The notes beneath the pieces were generated by a model, which saw only the letters and a list, made by a program, of their open reading frames with translations, was not told the DNA's origin and searched no databases. Positions 7,235 through 13,470 of a DNA stretch of 16,917 bases are shown piece by piece. Source of the DNA: Gammaproteobacteria bacterium (GTDB lineage: Bacteria; Pseudomonadota; Gammaproteobacteria; Xanthomonadales; Xanthomonadaceae); assembly GCA_030431185.1 (NCBI GenBank), contig JAUIJO010000039.1, positions 1-16,917 of the forward strand, written 5' to 3'. Each line of letters begins with the position of its first letter. Position 1 is the stretch's first letter. Made by a program: the position numbers and the translations under genes.

Positions 7235-7338
7235 GGACGGCCCGGCCTCCCACACCGGGCGCGCAACCCAGCGCACCCGGACATGCGCACGGCGCGCGCC
7301 TGCCGGGTGAGCGTGTCGTTCGTACGGACCACAGTCAT
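7231..7338 (-). CDS. Possible 35-residue leader ORF coupled to the GIY-YIG-like gene
   Basis: An ATG at 7338 with AGGA about ten bases upstream opens a 35-codon frame. Its TGA overlaps the start codon of the GIY-YIG-like gene in the ATGA arrangement typical of translational coupling. The peptide is arginine-rich and starts MTVVRTNDTLTRQ. The length, and the lack of any recognised family, leave it doubtful. If real it would compensate for the poorly placed ribosome binding site of the downstream gene. Confidence 0.25.
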   Translation of the reverse strand: MTVVRTNDTLTRQARAVRMSGCAGLRARCGRPGRP

Positions 7339-7463
7339 GCCGCCGATCCTACGCCCATGCACGAAGCGGCACGGCCGACGCGAACACGGCCTGCATCGCA
7401 TCGCACATGCGCAGGCCATTCGCCAGGGCGAATCGGTCGACCGTGCCGCCGATCCACCGCGTC

Positions 7464-7480
7464 GCCCGCGAGCCGCGGGC
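7464..7480 (-). terminator. Hairpin downstream of the ferritin-like gene
   Basis: GCCCGCG (7464-7470), a three-base AGC loop and CGCGGGC (7474-7480) form a perfect 7-bp stem starting 14 bases after the stop codon at 7495. No T-run follows on the minus strand. The remaining 7339-7463 stretch shows no gene. Confidence 0.45.
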
Positions 7481-7494
7481 CAACGCGTGCCCGA

Positions 7495-8103
7495 TCACAT
7501 CATCTTGTCGCGCGCATGTTCGGCACGCGACGCGCCGATGGCGGTCTCGACCTTCTTGACCTCTTCCGGCGGCGGCAGCACGGCCGGCAGGCCCAGCGCG
7601 TCGATCCACAGCTCCCGGGTCCAACCGGTGGTGTGGTACAGGTGGTGGTCCTCGTCCTGCTCGACGGCTTCGTGCGCCTTCTTGAGCACCTTGGTTTCGG
7701 GGCCCTTGCCCTTCTCCGCGACCAGGCCGATGAGTTGCCAGTTCATGTGGTCCTTGGTCTCGGCCAGCACCACGCACTCGCCCGCGACCAGCTCCGCGGC
7801 CTTCGCATCGCCCGAGGCCTTGGCCATTTCCATCGCCTTGACCAGAGCGTCGCCGATATGCGCGACCACCTTGCGCCCGGGCGTCTGTGTCGCCGGGTCG
7901 AGTTCCAACTCCGCGAACACGTTCAACAGCACGTCCTGGTGGGTCTTGGTCTCGTCCAGGTACTCCTTCCATTCCTTCTTCAGGTCGTCATTGACCGCGC
8001 AGCTGATCGCCGTCTTGTAGATCTTCTCGCCGCCGAGTTCAGTCTCGAGCGCCTGGTACAGCAGTTCCTTGAGCTGCTCGCCGTCGTATCCATTGCGTGC
8101 CAT
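7495..8103 (-). CDS. Ferritin-like superfamily protein
   Basis: A 202-residue, highly helical, acidic cytoplasmic protein with no signal peptide. The ATG at 8103 is preceded by CGGAG at good distance. The first helical pair has LETELGGEKIY (19-29) and DETKTHQDVL (50-59); a second pair has LVAGECVVLAETKDHMNW (105-122) and HEAVEQDEDHHLYH (144-157). The two ETKxH segments and the surrounding Glu/His residues, in four helices, match the ferritin-like fold, in which such residues bind two metal ions. Family proteins store iron or handle peroxide; which applies here cannot be told from sequence. A hairpin follows the stop codon, and the gene seems to be a single transcription unit. Confidence 0.75.
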   Translation of the reverse strand: MARNGYDGEQLKELLYQALETELGGEKIYKTAISCAVNDDLKKEWKEYLDETKTHQDVLLNVFAELELDPATQTPGRKVVAHIGDALVKAMEMAKASGDAKAAELVAGECVVLAETKDHMNWQLIGLVAEKGKGPETKVLKKAHEAVEQDEDHHLYHTTGWTRELWIDALGLPAVLPPPEEVKKVETAIGASRAEHARDKMM

Positions 8104-8331
8104 GTTGCGTCTCCGTTCGTGGGGGTGCGTGGGGTGGGGGCCGGCCTGCAACGCGCAGCCGCGACCGAGGCACCGGTATGCGCGGCGGACCGTGAAGGCA
8201 CCGTGGCAGGAAGGCCCGCAGGCCCAATCCTTCATGAATGCCTGTGCGGCCCACCGTGGATGAATGGGCGCGTGGCCTCCAGCAGGCGCGCATCGGGCGG
8301 CTGGCACTTCACCTCGCACCCGTGCCGGGCC

Positions 8332-9051
8332 ATGCATCCTGTCCGCATGCTGTCGATCATCATTCCCGCCCACGACGAAGCCGCGTTGATCGGCGTGACC
8401 CTGGATACGCTGCGCGAGGCCTTGGCGGCGACCCGCATCGCATCCGAAGTGATCGTGGTCGACGACGCCTCCAGCGACGCGACCGGCGAGATCGCCGCCG
8501 CGCATGGCGCGCAGGTGCTGCGCGTCGAGCACCGGCAGATCGCCGCCACACGCAACGCCGGTGCCGCGATCGCCCGCCACGCGCGCCTGCTGTTCCTCGA
8601 TGCCGATACGGTGGTGGAAGCCGAGGTGCTTGCCGCCGCGATGGCGGCGATGGATGCTGGAGCGGTCGGTGGAGGCTGCCGCGTGCGCCTGTCGCCCCCC
8701 GCCCGTTGGCACGAGCGCTTCTTCGCGGGCGTCGCCGCGCTGGGCTTCCGCTGGAGCCGCATCGCGCCGGGCTGCTTCCTGTTCTGCACCCGCGAGGCCT
8801 TCGACGCGGTCGGCGGCTTCGATGCGCGCTGGTATGCCGGCGAGGACGTCGCCATGAGCCGCGCCCTCGCCGCGCACGGGCGCTTCGTGATCCTGCGCGA
8901 GTCGGTGCGCACCTCGGACCGCAAGCTGCGCACGTTCTCGCCGGGCGAGCACCTGCGCCTGCTCGGGCGCCTGCTCCTTCGCGGTCGCGGCATCCTGACG
9001 ACGCGCGACGGGCTGGGCCTCTGGTACGACAAACGACGGGACGGAAAGTAG
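8332..9051 (+). CDS. Family-2 glycosyltransferase
   Basis: A GT-A-fold glycosyltransferase of 239 residues from the ATG at 8332, or 234 from the ATG at 8347. The shorter form begins directly with the first beta strand MLSIIIPAHDEA and may be the true start; neither site has a clear Shine-Dalgarno. Numbering from 8347, the nucleotide-binding VIVVDDASSDAT is at 36-46, the DXD metal motif at 85-87 in LLFLDADTVV, and the acceptor-side Glu-Asp at 166-167 in WYAGEDVAMSRAL. No membrane segment is present, so the protein is probably cytoplasmic. These enzymes move a sugar from a nucleotide-sugar; neither sugar nor acceptor can be inferred, and no cell-envelope cluster surrounds the gene. A terminator-like hairpin follows. 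Confidence 0.88.
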   Translation: MHPVRMLSIIIPAHDEAALIGVTLDTLREALAATRIASEVIVVDDASSDATGEIAAAHGAQVLRVEHRQIAATRNAGAAIARHARLLFLDADTVVEAEVLAAAMAAMDAGAVGGGCRVRLSPPARWHERFFAGVAALGFRWSRIAPGCFLFCTREAFDAVGGFDARWYAGEDVAMSRALAAHGRFVILRESVRTSDRKLRTFSPGEHLRLLGRLLLRGRGILTTRDGLGLWYDKRRDGK

Positions 9052-9057
9052 CGGAAG

Positions 9058-9078
9058 GGTCGCGTGCGTGACGCGACC
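9058..9078 (+). terminator. Hairpin just after the glycosyltransferase gene
   Basis: GGTCGCGT (9058-9065), loop GCGTG and ACGCGACC (9071-9078) form a perfect 8-bp stem six bases after the stop codon. No T-run follows, so it is terminator-like. Confidence 0.5.
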
Positions 9079-9113
9079 TCGGGTCCAAAGCAGCCTCGTC
9101 GCATCCTGACGTC

Positions 9114-9258
9114 GTAGGGTGCAATAACCGGAGGGCATTGCACCGATCCACGCCGCACGCCGCATCGCATTCGCGCAGCCGGTCGCGACAAGCGGGCGAG
9201 GTCGCGATTCTCCGCTTTACGCTCTTCGGCGCAATGCCCTCCGGTTATTGCGCCCCAC
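9114..9258. repeat. Inverted REP pair (GTAGGGTGCAATAA family)
   Basis: Two copies of one palindromic element face each other across 81 bases. The left unit (9114-9145) folds GGTGCAAT / ATTGCACC around an 11-base loop AACCGGAGGGC (9126-9136). The right unit (9227-9258), read on the minus strand, folds GGCGCAAT / ATTGCGCC around the same loop. The stems differ by two compensating changes that keep the pairing. The two units can also pair with each other into a long stem. The space between them (9146-9226) shows no gene. Confidence 0.85.
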
Positions 9259-9305
9259 CGTGCGGGTCGACCCGGCACGCGCCGCGCGTCCGGGTCGTCG
9301 TATGA

Positions 9306-9335
9306 TCCCGGGTGCGCTGTGCTGACCCGGGCTAC
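9306..9335 (-). repeat. REP element, GTAGCCCGGGT family
   Basis: CCCGGGT (9307-9313) and ACCCGGG (9325-9331) form a perfect 7-bp stem around an 11-base loop containing GCGCTGTGC. Read on the minus strand the unit starts with GTAGCCCGGGT. It lies just beyond the end of the 92-residue protein gene (stop at 9347). Confidence 0.8.
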
Positions 9336-9346
9336 TGCGTCACTGC

Positions 9347-9625
9347 TTACTTCGCCGGGCGACTTGCGGCGTTGTCCTGGACGTATTTCTCGTCCGCATC
9401 GTGGTCGATGGAATCGTCGTAGTCGCCGGGGACGCCATTGCCGCGCTTGTCGCGCAGGTGGTCATGGACCTTCGACCCGCGCGACTCCAGGTCGACGTTC
9501 TCCAACTTGTCTTCGATCGGGCCGTCGTCCGACGGCTGGTGGAGGCCGGTCTTCTTGCCGCTGGCCACGCCCGAGTCGCGGCTGGCCGAGCCCGGCGATG
9601 AATGGCTGGATGACGAATTGCTCAT
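9347..9625 (-). CDS. Small acidic, disordered hypothetical protein
   Basis: A 92-residue protein with an excellent ribosome binding site (AAGGAG, nine bases before the ATG at 9625), which makes a real gene likely. The sequence is hydrophilic throughout: a Ser-rich N-terminus (MSNSSSSHSSPGSASRDSG) is followed by an Asp/Glu/Lys-rich body with DLESRGSKVHDHLRDKRGNG (45-64) and DYDDSIDHDADEKYVQDN (68-85). There is no membrane segment, signal peptide or cysteine. It is probably intrinsically disordered; stress-type hydrophilic proteins look like this, but no family is recognised. It is isolated between REP clusters. Confidence 0.72.
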   Translation of the reverse strand: MSNSSSSHSSPGSASRDSGVASGKKTGLHQPSDDGPIEDKLENVDLESRGSKVHDHLRDKRGNGVPGDYDDSIDHDADEKYVQDNAASRPAK

Positions 9626-9711
9626 GGCTTGGCTCCTTGCAGAATGTGCACCCACCCTCGCACACACATCGTGACCGCAACGCGATCAGGCAACCGTCGC
9701 GTCGAGGACCC

Positions 9712-9750
9712 GCAGGATGGGTCGAGCGAAGCGATACCCATCGTTCAATC
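9712..9750 (+). repeat. REP element, GATGGGT family, copy 1
   Basis: GATGGGT (9716-9722) and ACCCATC (9736-9742) form a 7-bp stem around a 13-base loop CGAGCGAAGCGAT, followed by TTCAATCG. The unit is nearly identical to the copy at 9978-10017. Confidence 0.85.
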
Positions 9751-9752
9751 GC

Positions 9753-9820
9753 GTAGTCCCGGCAAGCGCAGCGCATCGGGGTGTCACCCGATCCCGGCCA
9801 CGCTGCGCTTACCCGGCTAC
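9753..9820. repeat. Facing REP pair, GTAGYCCGG family
   Basis: A plus-oriented unit (9753-9781, GTAGTCCCGGCAAGCGCAGC...) faces a minus-oriented unit (9788-9820, read GTAGCCGGGTAAGCGCAGCG...) with only six bases between them. Each can form a short hairpin and the two together a long imperfect one, the usual REP-doublet arrangement. Confidence 0.82.
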
Positions 9821-9901
9821 GTCACCTTGATCGATCCATTTATTCGCTCGTCACGCCTGCGAACGCGGGCCTCCAGGGACGTTGCCACCGCACCCAGGTC
9901 C

Positions 9902-9930
9902 ATGGATCCCCGCCTTCGCGGGGATGACGA
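9902..9930 (+). repeat. Palindromic repeat with CGCCTTCGCG core
   Basis: ATCCCCGC (9906-9913), a CTTC tetraloop and GCGGGGAT (9918-9925) form a perfect 8-bp stem, flanked by CATGG and GACGA. It belongs to a widespread proteobacterial short repeat. A diverged copy in opposite orientation is at 12492-12520. Confidence 0.82.
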
Positions 9931-9977
9931 CCGTTTTCCTGCCCCGTAGCCGAGGCAGCCGCCGGACCTGCGGACCC

Positions 9978-10017
9978 GTAGGATGGGTCGAGCGAAGCGA
10001 TACCCATCATTCAATCG
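9978..10017 (+). repeat. REP element, GATGGGT family, copy 2
   Basis: GTAGGATGGGT with the stem halves GATGGGT (9982-9988) and ACCCATC (10002-10008) around the same 13-base loop as copy 1. The following bases, ATTCAATCGCC, also match copy 1 almost completely. Confidence 0.85.
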
Positions 10018-10208
10018 CCCCGGGCCTGGTCGAGAGCTCGAAGCAGATCGTGATTCCACCTCCGCGAGCATGAGGGCCGAGGCGCGGCAACCCGGCCCCG
10101 CGCCAGCCGCCCACACATCGAACCACTCCCGAGGGCCCAGTTCATTCAGCGCCATTGCACCCCGCGACCGCTAGACTCGCCGTTCCGTCCCCACCCCCTG
10201 CCCCTCGC

Positions 10209-10850
10209 ATGCACCGCGCACGCCCGACTCTCCGCGCCCTGCCCGTCCTCGTGCTGCTTACGACACTGGCCGCCTGCGGCTTCAACCGCAAACCGGAACC
10301 GCCGCCGCTGGGCGAGACCTTCGGCGCCGACGACACCTATTCGCGCACCTACCTCGTCCCGCCGGCGACCGCATGCGAAGCCACCCGCCGCGCCCTGCTC
10401 GGCCAGGGCTACGTGATCGGCAAGAACGAAGACGACACCCTGCAGGCGACCAAGAGCTTCCAGCCCGAGGCCGACGTCCACACCCAGCTCAAGGTCCGCG
10501 CCACCTGCCTGGCACAACAGGGCGGCGGGTCCATCGTCTTCGTCAACGCCGTGCAGGACCGCTACGTGCTCAACACCTCGGTCAAGTCCGCGAGCGTCGG
10601 CGTCAGCATGCTCGGCTCGGTGTCGCTGCCGATCGGCACCAGCGGCGGCGACCTCGTCCGCGTCGCCACCAACACCGTGCAGAACGAAGACTTCTACCGC
10701 CGCTTCTTCGAGCGCGTCGCCGCCTACGTCCCCAGCACCGAAGGCATCGGCCCCGAACCCGCGCCCGCGGTGTTCGAGACCCTGCCCGACCCGGAGCCGC
10801 CGGCGACCTTGGATCCGCTGGTCGACCCCGACGCACCCGAGCCGCGCTGA
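10209..10850 (+). CDS. DUF2242-family lipoprotein
   Basis: A 213-residue lipoprotein of unknown function. The ATG at 10209 gives a normal signal: a basic start MHRARPTLR, a hydrophobic run and the lipobox TLAAC with Cys23 as the lipidation site. An in-frame ATG at 10155 would add 18 residues before the signal and is less likely. The body fits DUF2242: FGADDTYSRTYLVPPATACEA, then TRRALLGQGYVI, then VNAVQDRYVLNTSVKSASVGVS, SLPIGTSGGDLVRVA, and a final FYRRFFERVAAYV. The C-terminal 30 residues are Pro/Glu/Asp-rich and probably flexible. The gene stands alone with REPs on both sides. Family members are envelope proteins without known role. Confidence 0.88.
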   Translation: MHRARPTLRALPVLVLLTTLAACGFNRKPEPPPLGETFGADDTYSRTYLVPPATACEATRRALLGQGYVIGKNEDDTLQATKSFQPEADVHTQLKVRATCLAQQGGGSIVFVNAVQDRYVLNTSVKSASVGVSMLGSVSLPIGTSGGDLVRVATNTVQNEDFYRRFFERVAAYVPSTEGIGPEPAPAVFETLPDPEPPATLDPLVDPDAPEPR

Positions 10851-10863
10851 CGCCACGCACCCC

Positions 10864-10894
10864 GCAGCCCGGGCAAGCAAAGCGCACCCGGTGC
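10864..10894 (+). repeat. REP element, GCAGCCCGGGC variant
   Basis: A single unit of the GTAGCCCGGGT family directly after the DUF2242 gene. CCGGG (10869-10873) pairs with CCCGG (10887-10891) around a loop containing AAGCAAAGCGC. Confidence 0.72.
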
Positions 10895-11006
10895 ATCGCA
10901 CGGTCCCGACGCGCTGCTCGGCGGCCCAGATGGCGCCCCCAGTTCATCCTCCACCAGGCACCGGCTGCTACCGTCGACGCTCGCACGAGGACATGGGGGG
11001 TGTCCG

Positions 11007-11378
11007 ATGATGAGTCAACGCACCGCGACGCTACGCGTCGGGGCGATCATCCTGATCCTGGCAAGCCAGGTCATATGGCCGCTCGCAGCCTCCGCGCACA
11101 GCGGCGGTCTCAACGCCGAGGGCTGTCACAACGACCGCAAGAACGGGGGCTATCATTGCCACCGAAGCCCGGTCGCCCGGCCCGCACCGCGCAGTGACGC
11201 GCACATGTTGCAGGCCAACCGACCCCGCCCTGGGCAAGGGGGCCAGGACGCGGGCGGGCACACCTATTACGCCAACTGCAGTGCCGCCCGCGCCGCAGGC
11301 GCAGCACCGGTCCGGATCGGCGAGCCGGGATACGCACGGCATCTCGACCGCGACGGCGACGGCGTCGGCTGCGAGTAG
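11007..11378 (+). CDS. Secreted YHYH- and Excalibur-domain protein
   Basis: A 123-residue exported protein. GGGGGG lies six bases before the ATG; a second ATG follows directly and is an equally possible start. Residues 1-30 form a signal peptide ending ASA before HSGG. The mature N-terminus HSGGLNAEGCHNDRKNGGYHCH (31-52 region, with Cys40 and the YHCH block) matches the YHYH motif, probably metal-binding. The C-terminus, YANCSAARAAGAAPVRIG (88-105) then HLDRDGDGVGCE (112-123), is an Excalibur domain with the DxDxDGxxCE calcium-binding loop. The two domains often occur together in small extracellular proteins, and Excalibur is often attached to surface nucleases, but no nuclease is present here. 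Two cysteines in the Excalibur domain could form a disulphide. Confidence 0.88.
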   Translation: MMSQRTATLRVGAIILILASQVIWPLAASAHSGGLNAEGCHNDRKNGGYHCHRSPVARPAPRSDAHMLQANRPRPGQGGQDAGGHTYYANCSAARAAGAAPVRIGEPGYARHLDRDGDGVGCE

Positions 11379-11431
11379 ATGCCACGACTGCGGCACATGT
11401 CCGTACACCCGGCGCTGTTCCCGACGAACCC

Positions 11432-11508
11432 GTAGCCCGCAAGCGGGACGAGCACAGCGCATCCCGGCCATCGCGTATTCCCGGGTGCGCTGTGCGTGCC
11501 CGGGCTAC
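11432..11508. repeat. Facing REP pair, GTAGCCCGGG family
   Basis: A plus-oriented unit (11432-11467, GTAGCCCGCAAGCGGGACG...) with a small internal insertion faces a minus-oriented unit (11479-11508) in which CCCGGG (11480-11485) pairs with CCCGGG (11499-11504). The pair lies between the Excalibur and Sel1-like genes; the rest of 11379-11596 shows no gene. Confidence 0.8.
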
Positions 11509-11596
11509 CTCGCTGGCGCCCCCAGGGCCACGTGCCGGTTCGCGCCATTTCCGGCACCATGCTCCGACCCCGACTGCACACATGGATGACCCGTCA

Positions 11597-12424
11597 ATGA
11601 AGCCCGCCCTGCTCGCGCTCTGCCTGCTCAGCCCCACGGCGCTTGCCTGCGACACCACGTCGCTGGAGTTGTCCGGCTCGTTGGCGCTCGAGACCTGCCC
11701 CCGGGCATCGGCCGACTGCACCAACGCCTCCCAGGCCCTCTACGAATACATGGAGGCCGTGCCCGATAGCGAAACCACCTACACCGTGGGCCTGCACGCC
11801 AGCCCGTGGCACCTGTACGACGGGCAGATGCGCATCCTGACGATCGATGACGCCGCCGCGGCGATCCGCGGCGGATTGACCGACGCCATCGAGCGCGTCG
11901 AGCTGCTGGGCTCCTGGACAGGCGTGGCGCCCGGCCCCGGAGAATCCTCCCTGGCCGACCGTCTCTCGACGGCCCTCGACGGCTTCCCGGTCACGGGGGA
12001 GGACGGCTTCCTCTGGCTGTCCGCCGACGGCTCGCGCCGCACGACCCGGCAGGCCTTTACGGTGCGCGAGGGCGCCGGCCCCTACTTCGTCCCGCGCGAC
12101 GGCGAGCTCATTACCTCACTCGTCGCAGGCTGGCCCGCTTACCTCGAACTCGATCCGGACGAAGGCGACCCGGAATTGCTCATGCGCGCCGCCGCGGGCT
12201 GGGACATCTGGTTCCTGTGCCCCGACAAGGCCCTCGCCGGCTTCGAGCGCGCCGCCCGCAAGGGCAGCGCCATCGCCGCCTACAACGCCGCGATCATGCG
12301 CCTGGAGCGCGGTGATGACGGCGACGCCGACGCCGGGCTTGCCCTGCTCGAACGCGGGGCATCACTAGGTGACGCACGATCACGTGACCGCCTCGAAGCC
12401 GAGCGTTCGCGACCACAGGAATGA
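11597..12424 (+). CDS. Exported protein with C-terminal Sel1-like repeats
   Basis: A 275-residue protein. The ATG at 11597 gives a clean signal peptide (MKPALLALCLLSPTALA, cut before Cys18); an ATG at 11582 would add five residues. The cleavage region reads ALAC, a poor lipobox, so a soluble periplasmic protein is more likely than a lipoprotein. Cys-containing stretches (ETCPRASADCT, about 31-42) may form a disulphide. The middle (about 50-200) has no recognised domain and contains WHLYDGQMRILTIDDAAAAI. The end (about 218-270), FERAARKGSAIAAYNAAIMRL and GLALLERGASLGDARSRDRL, fits one to two Sel1-like helical repeats, used for protein contacts. No partner is evident. Confidence 0.75.
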   Translation: MKPALLALCLLSPTALACDTTSLELSGSLALETCPRASADCTNASQALYEYMEAVPDSETTYTVGLHASPWHLYDGQMRILTIDDAAAAIRGGLTDAIERVELLGSWTGVAPGPGESSLADRLSTALDGFPVTGEDGFLWLSADGSRRTTRQAFTVREGAGPYFVPRDGELITSLVAGWPAYLELDPDEGDPELLMRAAAGWDIWFLCPDKALAGFERAARKGSAIAAYNAAIMRLERGDDGDADAGLALLERGASLGDARSRDRLEAERSRPQE

Positions 12425-12491
12425 ACCCGGCCGCGGGCCTGTATCGGCCCCGGCCCGCCATGTGCGGACGTTCGGCCTGCCCCCGCCCCAA

Positions 12492-12520
12492 TCGTCACGC
12501 TCGCGAAGGCGGGCGTGCAT
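12492..12520 (-). repeat. Diverged CGCCTTCGCG-core palindrome
   Basis: Read on the minus strand, CATG CACGC CCGC CTTC GCGA GCGTG ACGA aligns base for base with the repeat at 9902-9930. The outer stem is CACGC/GCGTG instead of ATCCC/GGGAT, so several bases changed while pairing was kept; one inner pair is mismatched. Confidence 0.65.
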
Positions 12521-12539
12521 GGACGTCGTCTTTCAGCCC

Positions 12540-12570
12540 GTAGCCCGGACAAGCGCAGCGCATCCGGGAG
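12540..12570 (+). repeat. REP element, GTAGCCCGGAC variant
   Basis: GTAGCCCGGACAAGCGCAGC followed by GCATCCGGGAG. CCCGGA pairs with TCCGGG around a loop with the family core AAGCGCAGCGC. Confidence 0.78.
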
Positions 12571-12721
12571 TGCTGATGCCCCGGATACGACGACAGACCG
12601 GATCGACTGACGGGCGCCCCCTACTGCAACCCGCACAAAGCCGAAGGGCGAAACCGGGATCCATCCCGCCTTGTCGCTTTGACCCGGCCGACTCGCACAT
12701 CAGCGCCTGTCCGTGACCGCT

Positions 12722-12931
12722 CAGGTCCGCGACCTCGCCCGTGAGGTCCGCACGTTGGGCGATGAGGTCTGCCGCCTGGGCGGTGAGGTCCAGGACCTCG
12801 TACGCGAGGTCTGGCACCTCATGGACGAGGTCCGGCAGGTCATGCGTGAGGTCCGGCACTTCATCGATGAGGTCTGGAACCTCGTTCGAGAGGTCCGGAA
12901 CCTCTCGCGTGAGGTTCGGGGCCTCATTTTA
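12722..12931. repeat. Ten-unit tandem array of a 21-bp repeat
   Basis: Ten consecutive 21-bp units without any insertion or deletion start at 12722, 12743, 12764, 12785, 12806, 12827, 12848, 12869, 12890 and 12911. Units 2-9 begin with the invariant GAGGTC followed by Y-G/A-rich sequence and usually an ACCTC, so many units are themselves imperfect palindromes (for example GAGGTC-CAG-GACCTC in unit 4). On the plus strand, in frame with a GTG at 12713, each unit reads E-V-x-x-L-x-x, a heptad with Val and Leu at coiled-coil positions; that frame runs to 13042. On the minus strand the same units read P-D-L-x-x-E-V and are also open. Neither frame has a convincing start or ribosome binding site, so the array is reported as a repeat rather than a gene. 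Confidence 0.9.
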
Positions 12932-13144
12932 GCCGACGATGGGCGCTATATAGCAGAAGATATAGGGAGTGCACTTGGGGTGATCTACGCGCGCCAAGGC
13001 CGCTTTCTACATCACAGGGCCTTCCATCGCGTTCGTTTCTAGGGCTTGGGACCTTTGGGTCGACGTATGGATTTCCAGAAATCCGGACCCAGGCCTTCCG
13101 GCGAGGCAAGCAGGCACCAACGCTCTTTCGCCCGAAGTATCGCG

Positions 13145-13310
13145 TCGCCCGCCCCGGCGCTCCCATCCTGTTCTCCACCCGCTTCACCCCGACAGCGGGC
13201 CCGCCTTCGACGATTTCTTCAGCCACTGCCGCCGTTACGAACTCGACGCCCCACTGGCCAAACTCGCCGCCCAAGGCCTCACGCTGGAGCGCAGCGCCAT
13301 CTACGGCTAG
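13145..13310 (+). pseudogene. Frameshifted remnant of an unidentified gene
   Basis: One plus-strand frame reads VARPGAPILFSTRFTP from 13145 to about 13190. A different frame continues with sensible, GC3-rich codons as AFDDFFSHCRRYELD and then APLAKLAAQGLTLERSAIYG, to a TAG at 13308-13310. Adding one base around 13190 (ACCCC-GACAGC) would join the two as a single reading frame with STRFTPDSGPAFDD at the junction. This suggests the C-terminal remnant of a gene broken by a single-base deletion. No family is recognised and no start is visible; chance cannot be excluded. Confidence 0.35.
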
Positions 13311-13470
13311 CAGCCCAAGGCCTCCTGCCTGCTGCCCGCACGCCGAAGCCCCTCAATTTGGTGACGGGCATGGTGCCCTCTACAGGCGTGGACGAGGTGT
13401 TGCTGGTGTGCAGGAAGCGCTCAATGGCGGAGTGAACGAGCAGACCCCGCCCGCACACCCACCCAACCCC

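Larger units (their letters stand above)
9626..10208. other. Gene-free stretch carrying a REP cluster
   Basis: No gene is supported here. The stretch contains two copies of a GATGGGT-type REP, a facing pair of GTAGCCGGG-type REPs and one CGCCTTCGCG-core palindrome, listed separately. Several short open frames run through them, some giving the peptide WVERSDTHHSIA, an artefact of REP sequence. Confidence 0.75.

Noticed and set aside
7357..8331. Upstream extension of the glycosyltransferase frame
   Set aside because: It runs antisense through the ferritin-like gene. The conserved domain begins right at the ATGs at 8332/8347.
9263..9276. Palindrome CGGGTCGACCCG
   Set aside because: A short GC-rich palindrome without a neighbouring promoter or repeat copy; expected by chance at this GC content.
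9882..10073. Short open frames encoding WVERSDTHHSIA-type peptides
   Set aside because: The peptide is the translation of the GATGGGT REP repeat and is found wherever that repeat is translated; there is no ribosome binding site.
12722..12931. CRISPR array
   Set aside because: The units are 21 bp, directly adjacent, and have no separate unique spacers; no cas genes are near.
12713..13042. 109-codon plus-strand gene covering the 21-bp array
   Set aside because: It would start with GTG without a ribosome binding site and ends in unrelated low-GC sequence. It is kept as a hypothesis under the repeat, not as a gene.
13046..13435. 129-codon plus-strand frame
   Set aside because: Its Pro/Arg/Ser-rich product is out of frame with the better coding signal in the same stretch, and it has no ribosome binding site.
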